This document shows positions 7,462 to 11,567 of a DNA stretch of 11,567 bases, in pieces. The notes beneath the pieces were generated by a model that saw only the letters and a list, made by a program, of their open reading frames with translations, was not told the origin of the DNA and did not search any database. Each line of letters starts with the position of its first letter. Positions within the stretch are counted from its first letter, which is position 1. Origin of the DNA: Pseudomonadota bacterium. Lineage in GTDB: Bacteria > Pseudomonadota > Alphaproteobacteria > Rhizobiales > Kaistiaceae. The stretch lies in assembly GCA_023433185.1 (NCBI GenBank), contig JAEZEN010000305.1:1-11567 (forward strand). Reading direction: 5' to 3'. A program made the translations under genes and the position numbers.

Positions 7462-7487
7462 GGAACAGCGCCCCGTCCTGCCGCGTT
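7462..7487 (+). promoter_or_regulatory. EcfG-type (general stress response) promoter
   Basis: GGAAC (7462-7466), 17-base spacer, CGTT (7484-7487). This is an exact match to the alphaproteobacterial sigma-EcfG consensus GGAAC-N16/17-CGTT. It lies 45 bases before the ATG of the 64-residue protein, on the same strand. Transcription would begin near 7494, leaving a leader of about 40 bases with an AGGGAG ribosome site. Confidence 0.65.
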
Positions 7488-7532
7488 CCAGTTCCACGGA
7501 CGGTGGGCGCGGAGCCACGCAGGGAGACGGGC

Positions 7533-7727
7533 ATGACCGAGAAGGACCAGGCGACCCACGCCAGCGGGCGGCGCAACGCCGAGAGCGCGAGCAGCGACAC
7601 CCACCGCATCTCGCACAGCCGCGACCGGACGGTCGGCGACGCAAACGCCGATTCGCAGGAACTGGATACCCGCGAGCCTGACAAGAAGACGTCGGCGCGG
7701 AAGAAGGGCGGATCCGCTGCGGCGTGA
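7533..7727 (+). CDS. Small charged, probably disordered protein (64 aa), EcfG promoter
   Basis: Not a family I recognise. The protein is almost devoid of hydrophobic residues (no W, F, Y or C) and is rich in D, E, K, R, S, T and A, ending in a basic KKTSARKKGG tail; it is probably intrinsically disordered. The ATG at 7533 is preceded by a strong AGGGAG with six-base spacing, and by the EcfG-type promoter at 7462. These two signals are the main reason to call it a gene. It stands alone between tetR (124 bases upstream, same strand) and repeat copies 3 and 4. The promoter suggests induction under general stress or in stationary phase. A role in protecting DNA or protein would be speculation. 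Confidence 0.65.
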   Translation: MTEKDQATHASGRRNAESASSDTHRISHSRDRTVGDANADSQELDTREPDKKTSARKKGGSAAA

Positions 7728-7791
7728 AGAGTCCCAGCGCACCCGCGCCGTCGACCGGTCGGTGCCCTTCTCGCGCTCGGATCGTGTGAGC

Positions 7792-7869
7792 CTAGTGAAG
7801 CGAGTTTGACATTTGATACCCATCTGCCATGAACGCCTGCTCAAATGTCAAACTCAAAAGCTTCACTAG
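7792..7869. repeat. CTAG-ended palindromic repeat, copy 3
   Basis: Outer arms CTAGTGAAGC (7792-7801) and GCTTCACTAG (7860-7869) pair over 10 bp. Inner arms AGTTTGACATTTGA (7803-7816) and its complement (7841-7854) pair over 14 bp. The loop is 24 bases. Between inner and outer stems the left arm has one G and the right arm has CAAAA, giving a four-base bulge on the right side. It sits in the convergent gap after the 64-residue gene. Both strands would yield a strong hairpin, but no T-run follows. Confidence 0.88.
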
Positions 7870-7882
7870 AATCATAGAGTTG

Positions 7883-7958
7883 CTAGTGGTCCTTTGATTC
7901 CGACACTTGCTCGGCGCTCCCTCAAAACGGGTAGCAAGTGTCGGAATCGGACCACTAG
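7883..7958. repeat. CTAG-ended palindromic repeat, copy 4
   Basis: Outer arms CTAGTGGTCC (7883-7892) and GGACCACTAG (7949-7958) pair perfectly. Inner arms ATTCCGACACTTGCT (7897-7911) and its complement (7933-7947) pair over 15 bp around a 21-base loop. The left arm carries TTTG between stems and the right arm a single C, giving a three-base bulge on the left. It is 13 bases from copy 3 and faces it. The last CTAG contains the stop codon of the minus-strand 83-residue gene. Confidence 0.9.
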
Positions 7959-8206
7959 TTGCAGACCTGGGCCGCGATCTGGTCGCCGACCTTGATGAGG
8001 CCCTTGAGGACCCCGGCCGCCACGGCTCCGAACCCCGGGAAGAAGATGATGATCCCCGCGACCCCGTCGAGGACCGGCTTCGCCTTCTTCCAGACCGCGC
8101 AGAAGTCGGCCGGGACGTTGCTGGCGGCGACGCCCTCTCCCGCGGGTTGCAGGGCCGCGACCTCTTCGGTGATGAGATCGGCTGCGCTTTGCGCCGTGAG
8201 TTCCAT
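7955..8206 (-). CDS. Small amphipathic protein of unknown function (83 aa)
   Basis: No function assigned. The first 30 residues are polar to amphipathic (MELTAQSAADLITEEVAALQ, then a Gly-rich PAGEGVAASN). From residue 31 the chain becomes hydrophobic: PADFCAVWKKAKPVL, then GVAGIIIFFPGFGAVAAGVL, then KGLIKVGDQIAAQVCN. C36, W39, the P-G-F-G turn and C82 look like structural anchors, and C36-C82 could form a disulfide. The pattern would suit a two-helix membrane-active or secreted peptide with an N-terminal leader, but no typical signal peptide is present. The ATG at 8204-8206 follows GGGGGA four bases upstream; a longer in-frame start (8299) lacks such a site and crosses the putative promoter. 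The TAG stop lies in repeat copy 4. It is downstream of the 76-residue gene on the same strand, with 123 bases between. Confidence 0.68.
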   Translation of the reverse strand: MELTAQSAADLITEEVAALQPAGEGVAASNVPADFCAVWKKAKPVLDGVAGIIIFFPGFGAVAAGVLKGLIKVGDQIAAQVCN

Positions 8207-8252
8207 GACGTCCCCCGTATAGAGTTGAGATCGCACCAGCGTGCAAATACAA

Positions 8253-8280
8253 CTTATACATGCGGGAACACAGAATGCAA
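8253..8280 (-). promoter_or_regulatory. Putative promoter of the 83-residue protein gene, in an A+T-rich patch
   Basis: On the minus strand TTGCAT (8280-8275), 16 bases, TATAAG (8258-8253). The -10 matches five of six consensus bases, the -35 only three. The stretch 8215-8285 is clearly richer in A+T than its surroundings. An imperfect inverted repeat, GTATAGAGTTG (8217-8227) and CAACTTATAC (8250-8259), overlaps it and could be an operator. Confidence 0.38.
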
Positions 8281-8329
8281 TCCCGGCGTGGCCCGGCAAG
8301 GGGGGCTTAAGCCGAGAAGAGTACGGAAG

Positions 8330-8560
8330 TCAGTCCGGAACGCCCTTCGCGCGCTCCAGGGCCTGCTCGGTTTCGCTTCGGTCGTCGAGACGGGGGTCAG
8401 CGTCTCCCAGGGCGCCGGCGGCCGCGGGTGGGATCGCGGGGCTGAGCAGCGACGTGGCGGCTTCGCGCCGCCCGCGATCCGCCCCCGTGCGCTTGCCGCT
8501 CACCTCGGCGGGGATCGTATCGTCCTTCTTGTCGCGCGGTCCGTCGCGGGAATCGGGCAT
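8330..8560 (-). CDS. Small charged, probably disordered protein (76 aa), EcfG promoter
   Basis: Not recognised. The protein is hydrophilic with many D, E, R and K residues, no C, W, F or Y, and a short Ala/Pro-rich centre (LLSPAIPPAAAGAL, 38-51). It is likely disordered. The ATG at 8558-8560 has GGAGA seven bases before it, and a promoter of the EcfG type lies 29 bases upstream. An in-frame ATG at 8600-8602 overlaps the spacer of that promoter and is rejected. It is divergent from uvrB (151 bases between starts) and followed on the same strand by the 83-residue gene. In composition and promoter class it resembles the 64-residue protein at 7533, without clear sequence similarity. Confidence 0.6.
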   Translation of the reverse strand: MPDSRDGPRDKKDDTIPAEVSGKRTGADRGRREAATSLLSPAIPPAAAGALGDADPRLDDRSETEQALERAKGVPD

Positions 8561-8588
8561 GGACGGGTCTCCTGTGGCTGTCTCCACC

Positions 8589-8613
8589 AACTCGCCGGTC
8601 ACCCTGGGGTTCC
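8589..8613 (-). promoter_or_regulatory. EcfG-type promoter of the 76-residue protein gene
   Basis: On the minus strand GGAAC (8613-8609), 16-base spacer, AGTT (8592-8589). The -35 is exact; the -10 differs from CGTT at its first, less conserved base. The distance to the ATG at 8560 and the GGAGA ribosome site is normal. It is the second such promoter within 1.2 kb. Confidence 0.52.
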
Positions 8614-8635
8614 CCGGGCCTCGCCATGGGCCTCC

Positions 8636-8650
8636 TGACAGCCCCTGTCA
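8636..8650. promoter_or_regulatory. 15-bp inverted repeat upstream of uvrB
   Basis: TGACAG (8636-8641), CCC, CTGTCA (8645-8650). It lies in the divergent region between the 76-residue gene and uvrB, 62 bases before the uvrB ATG. Perfect six-base half-sites suggest a dimeric-regulator site. It is not the alphaproteobacterial LexA box (GTTC-N7-GTTC), which I did not find here. Confidence 0.35.
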
Positions 8651-8711
8651 TCGCGTGGTGAGAGTGCTTATCTTTCACGGCTGACCCCCGCCTCTTACCG
8701 ACGACGGAACC

Positions 8712-11423
8712 ATGCCGCCCCGCAAATCCGGATTTGCCGAAGCCCCCCAGAAGCCGCTGAAGACGTCCCGTGGCACGTCGATGGGCGGCAAGGGCTCGGC
8801 GCGCGAGCGCGCCGCGGCGGGTTTGAATCCCGTTCCCGGGGTCGACATGTCGCTCGAGGAAGCGGAGGCGTTTCTCGCCACGCTGAAGCCCGAGGCGCCG
8901 GCCGGGCCCAGCCGGCAGCGCACGCCATCGCCGCTACCGCAGGAGCCGCTCGCCGCCGGCGCGGTGACCGCCACCGTGCAGGCTCTGTCGAACCTGATCG
9001 AGAGCGGCAGGCCCGAGTTCCGCGACAAGACCTGGATGCCGCACCGGCCGCCGCGGCCGGAGAAGTCCGAAGGCGGCATCGCCTTCCGTATCGCGTCCGA
9101 CTTCGAGCCGCGCGGTGACCAGCCGACGGCGATCGCGGAACTGGTCGCCGGTGTGCAGCAGCAGGAGCGCGACCAGGTGCTGCTCGGCGTCACCGGCTCG
9201 GGCAAGACCTACACCGCCGCCAAGGTGATCGAGGCCACGCAGCGCCCGGCCCTGATCCTCGCGCCCAACAAGACGCTGGCGGCGCAGCTCTACGGCGAGT
9301 TCAAGTCGTTCTTCCCCGACAACGCAGTCGAGTATTTCGTCTCCTACTACGACTACTACCAGCCCGAGGCCTACGTGCCGCGGACCGACACCTATATCGA
9401 GAAGGAATCGACCATCAACGAGCAGATCGACCGCATGCGCCACTCGGCGACGCGCTCGCTGCTCGAACGCGACGACGTGATCATCGTCGCCTCGGTGTCG
9501 TGCATCTACGGCATCGGCTCGGTCGAGACCTACACCGCGATGACCTTCGCGCTCTCCATCGGCGAGCGCATCGACCAGCGCCAGCTGATCGCCGACCTCG
9601 TGGCGCTGCAATACAAGCGGAGCGACGCCGACTTCCGCCGCGGCACGTTCCGCGTCCGCGGCGACACGATCGACCTGTTCCCGGCCCATCTCGAGGACCG
9701 CGCCTGGCGCACCGCGCTGTTCGGCGACGAGATCGAATCGATCGTCGAGTTCGATCCGCTCACCGGGAGCGCCTACGGCCATCTCAAGACGGTGAAGGTC
9801 TACGCCAATTCGCACTACGTCACGCCGCGACCGACGCTCGCCCAGGCGACGAAGAGCATCCGGGAGGAGTTGAAGCAGCGCCTCGACGAGCTGACCGCCG
9901 CCGGGCGCCTGCTGGAGGCACAGCGGCTCGAGCAGCGCACCCGCTTCGACCTCGAGATGATCGAGGCGACCGGGTCCTGCGCCGGCATCGAGAACTACAG
10001 CCGCTACCTGACCGGACGGAAGCCGGGCGAGCCGCCGCCGACGCTGTTCGAATACCTGCCCGACAACGCGCTGGTCTTCGTCGACGAGAGCCATGTCACC
10101 ATCGGCCAGCTCGGCGGCATGTATCGCGGCGACTTCCGGCGGAAGGCGACCCTCGCCGAATACGGCTTCCGCCTGCCGTCCTGCATGGACAACCGGCCGC
10201 TCCGCTTCGAGGAGTGGGACCTGATGCGGCCGCAGTCGATCTATGTCTCGGCGACCCCGGGCGGCTGGGAGATGGAGCGCACCGGCGGCGTCTTCACCGA
10301 GCAGGTCATCCGCCCGACCGGGCTGATCGACCCGCCGGTCGAGGTGCGCCCGGCCAGGTCCCAGGTCGACGACCTGCTCGGCGAGGTCAAGGCGGTGGCG
10401 GCGAAGGGCTACCGGGCGCTGATCACCGTCCTCACCAAGCGCATGGCCGAGGATCTCACCGAGTATCTCCACGAGCATGGCGTCCGGGTGCGCTACATGC
10501 ATTCCGACGTCGAGACGCTGGAGCGCATCGAGATCATCCGCGACCTTCGGCTCGGAGCGTTCGACGCCCTGGTCGGCATCAACCTGCTCCGCGAGGGCCT
10601 AGACATCCCGGAATGCGCGCTGGTCGCGATCCTCGATGCCGACAAGGAGGGATTCCTCCGCTCCGAGACGTCCCTGATCCAGACCATCGGCCGCGCCGCC
10701 CGGAACGTCGACGGACGGGTGGTGCTCTATGCCGACAAGATCACCGGCTCGATGGAGCGGGCGATGGCCGAGACGGCGCGCCGCCGCGAGAAGCAGACCG
10801 CCTACAATACCGAGCACGGCATCACGCCGGAGAGCATCAGGAAGTCGATCGGTGACATCCTGTCGTCGGTCTACGAGCAGGATCACGTCACCGTCTCGAC
10901 CGGCCTCGGCGAGGACGAGGGCGCCTTCCTCGGCCACAACCTCAAGGCCGCCATCGCCGATCTCGAGAAGCGCATGCGCGACGCCGCCGCCGACCTTGAG
11001 TTCGAGGAGGCGGCCCGCATCCTCGACGAGATCAAGCGGCTCGAACAGATGGAACTGGCCATCGCCGACGATCCGCTCGCCCGCAACCCGGGCGAGGACG
11101 GCGGCTCGGGTGGAAAGGGCAGGGGTCAGCGCAGTGAAGGGGCGTCCCCGAAGGTCCGCAAGAACACCCTCGACGAGATGACGGTGCGGCGCACCGAGGT
11201 GCCGCTCGCCGAGCGTCCGCACAAGCCGGTGCCGGGGCGCATGGGGCCGGGCACCGACACCGAAGTGCCGCTGCCGCCCTCCCGGCCCCACAAGCCCGGC
11301 CTCGACGAAATGGCCGGACCGGAGGAGATTCCCGCGACCCCGGCGGGCTACAAGCCACGCCCGCGCGGCCGCTCGATCGCCGGCCGGCCCGGCAGCGAGG
11401 TCGGCAAGGGGGGTAGAAGGTAG
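8712..11423 (+). CDS. uvrB: Excinuclease ABC subunit UvrB, with extended termini
   Basis: Damage-verifying helicase-fold subunit of nucleotide excision repair; it is loaded on DNA by UvrA and recruits UvrC. The protein has 903 residues against about 670 in E. coli. The core begins near 125 ([17 protein letters not shown]) and shows Walker A GVTGSGKT (159-166), the damage-probing beta-hairpin with [20 protein letters not shown] (212-231), Walker B DESH (458-461), motif SATPG (513-517) and helicase motif [11 protein letters not shown] (657-665). The C-terminal UVR domain that contacts UvrC covers about 748-783. The N-terminal 124 residues and the tail after 784 are low-complexity extensions; long extensions are usual in Rhizobiales UvrB. 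The ATG at 8712 has only a weak ribosome site; an ATG at codon 24 (8781) is an alternative. A membrane-protein start overlaps the stop. Confidence 0.97.
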   Translation: MPPRKSGFAEAPQKPLKTSRGTSMGGKGSARERAAAGLNPVPGVDMSLEEAEAFLATLKPEAPAGPSRQRTPSPLPQEPLAAGAVTATVQALSNLIESGRPEFRDKTWMPHRPPRPEKSEGGIAFRIASDFEPRGDQPTAIAELVAGVQQQERDQVLLGVTGSGKTYTAAKVIEATQRPALILAPNKTLAAQLYGEFKSFFPDNAVEYFVSYYDYYQPEAYVPRTDTYIEKESTINEQIDRMRHSATRSLLERDDVIIVASVSCIYGIGSVETYTAMTFALSIGERIDQRQLIADLVALQYKRSDADFRRGTFRVRGDTIDLFPAHLEDRAWRTALFGDEIESIVEFDPLTGSAYGHLKTVKVYANSHYVTPRPTLAQATKSIREELKQRLDELTAAGRLLEAQRLEQRTRFDLEMIEATGSCAGIENYSRYLTGRKPGEPPPTLFEYLPDNALVFVDESHVTIGQLGGMYRGDFRRKATLAEYGFRLPSCMDNRPLRFEEWDLMRPQSIYVSATPGGWEMERTGGVFTEQVIRPTGLIDPPVEVRPARSQVDDLLGEVKAVAAKGYRALITVLTKRMAEDLTEYLHEHGVRVRYMHSDVETLERIEIIRDLRLGAFDALVGINLLREGLDIPECALVAILDADKEGFLRSETSLIQTIGRAARNVDGRVVLYADKITGSMERAMAETARRREKQTAYNTEHGITPESIRKSIGDILSSVYEQDHVTVSTGLGEDEGAFLGHNLKAAIADLEKRMRDAAADLEFEEAARILDEIKRLEQMELAIADDPLARNPGEDGGSGGKGRGQRSEGASPKVRKNTLDEMTVRRTEVPLAERPHKPVPGRMGPGTDTEVPLPPSRPHKPGLDEMAGPEEIPATPAGYKPRPRGRSIAGRPGSEVGKGGRR

Positions 11424-11567
11424 TGCTCGACGCCGTATCAAGGTTCCTCGGGCTGGCCGAGCGCCTGATCGCCATCGCCTTCTGGGCTTCGGCACTGGCT
11501 GCGATCACAGCCAACCTCCTCCTGCCTGGCAGCAGCATGCAACAGTCTTCCGGCTGCAATCTCTCGG
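11423..11567 (+). CDS. Start of a small membrane protein, runs off the right edge
   Basis: A GTG at 11423 overlaps the uvrB stop (TAGTG), with AGAAGG just upstream, an arrangement typical of translational coupling. The frame is open for 48 codons to the edge. It encodes a polar start (MLDAVSRFLGLAERL) and a hydrophobic helix (IAIAFWASALAAITANLLL, about residues 16-34), then a polar loop with one Cys. Probably a membrane or signal-anchored protein; no family can be assigned from this fragment. Confidence 0.5.
   Translation, partial: MLDAVSRFLGLAERLIAIAFWASALAAITANLLLPGSSMQQSSGCNLS

Noticed and set aside
7792..7958. Tandem hairpins as a CRISPR array or toxin-antitoxin RNA repeat
   Set aside because: Only two units, each a self-contained palindrome, with no spacer regularity; the same units recur at 1873-2040 as dispersed repeats.
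8265..8290. GGAAC-N17-CGTG on the plus strand as a third EcfG promoter
   Set aside because: The -10 lacks the conserved GTT and no plus-strand gene begins within 400 bases.
8304..8313. GGCTTAAGCC 10-bp palindrome
   Set aside because: Short and without context; expected by chance at this level.
8614..8711. LexA/SOS box upstream of uvrB
   Set aside because: No GTTC-N7-GTTC or close variant was found by eye in this stretch.
8934..10502. 522-codon open frame on the minus strand within uvrB
   Set aside because: Lies wholly opposite the firmly identified uvrB core, with a translation typical of an antisense shadow.

Overview
The window is roughly two-thirds G+C, with strong third-position GC, and carries alphaproteobacterial hallmarks. 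These are a UvrB with long N- and C-terminal extensions, two promoters that fit the EcfG general-stress consensus, and an NlpC/P60 hydrolase with tandem SH3-like domains of the type common in Hyphomicrobiales (Rhizobiales). I infer a chromosomal segment of such an organism. No rRNA, tRNA, CRISPR array, prophage or transposase gene was seen.

Layout. At the left edge (1-626, minus) is a truncated NlpC/P60 cell-wall hydrolase, divergent from an iron-containing alcohol dehydrogenase (749-1876). Two palindromic repeats follow (1873-2040). Next come a membrane-anchored PAS-PAS-GGDEF-EAL cyclic-di-GMP protein (2100-4319), a convergent 61-residue exported protein (4327-4512), and a divergent short-chain dehydrogenase (4704-5555). 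A homocysteine S-methyltransferase (5606-6556, minus) shares a control region with a TetR-family regulator (6749-7408); that region holds a CRP-like site. From 7409 to 8700 lies a block of three small uncharacterised genes: a 64-residue charged protein, an 83-residue amphipathic protein and a 76-residue charged protein. Two more palindromic repeats sit in this block. uvrB (8712-11423) follows, and a membrane-protein start overlaps its stop codon and runs off the right edge.

The metabolic genes do not form an obvious single pathway; each seems to be its own transcription unit. The least ordinary features lie between genes. (1) Four members of one palindromic repeat family are arranged as two facing pairs, like bacterial REP/BIME elements. 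Each pair starts with CTAG exactly at the TAG stop codon of a neighbouring gene, and a small bulge occurs at the same stem position in at least three copies. (2) The two small disordered proteins each have a promoter matching the EcfG consensus, so they are probable general-stress genes. (3) The tetR gene has no ribosome-binding site, and a perfect TGTGA-N6-TCACA site is centred exactly 41.5 bases upstream of its ATG, which suggests a leaderless, class-II CRP-type promoter. (4) The 83-residue protein has a conserved-looking Cys/Trp/Pro-Gly pattern in a hydrophobic C-terminal half and no recognised function.
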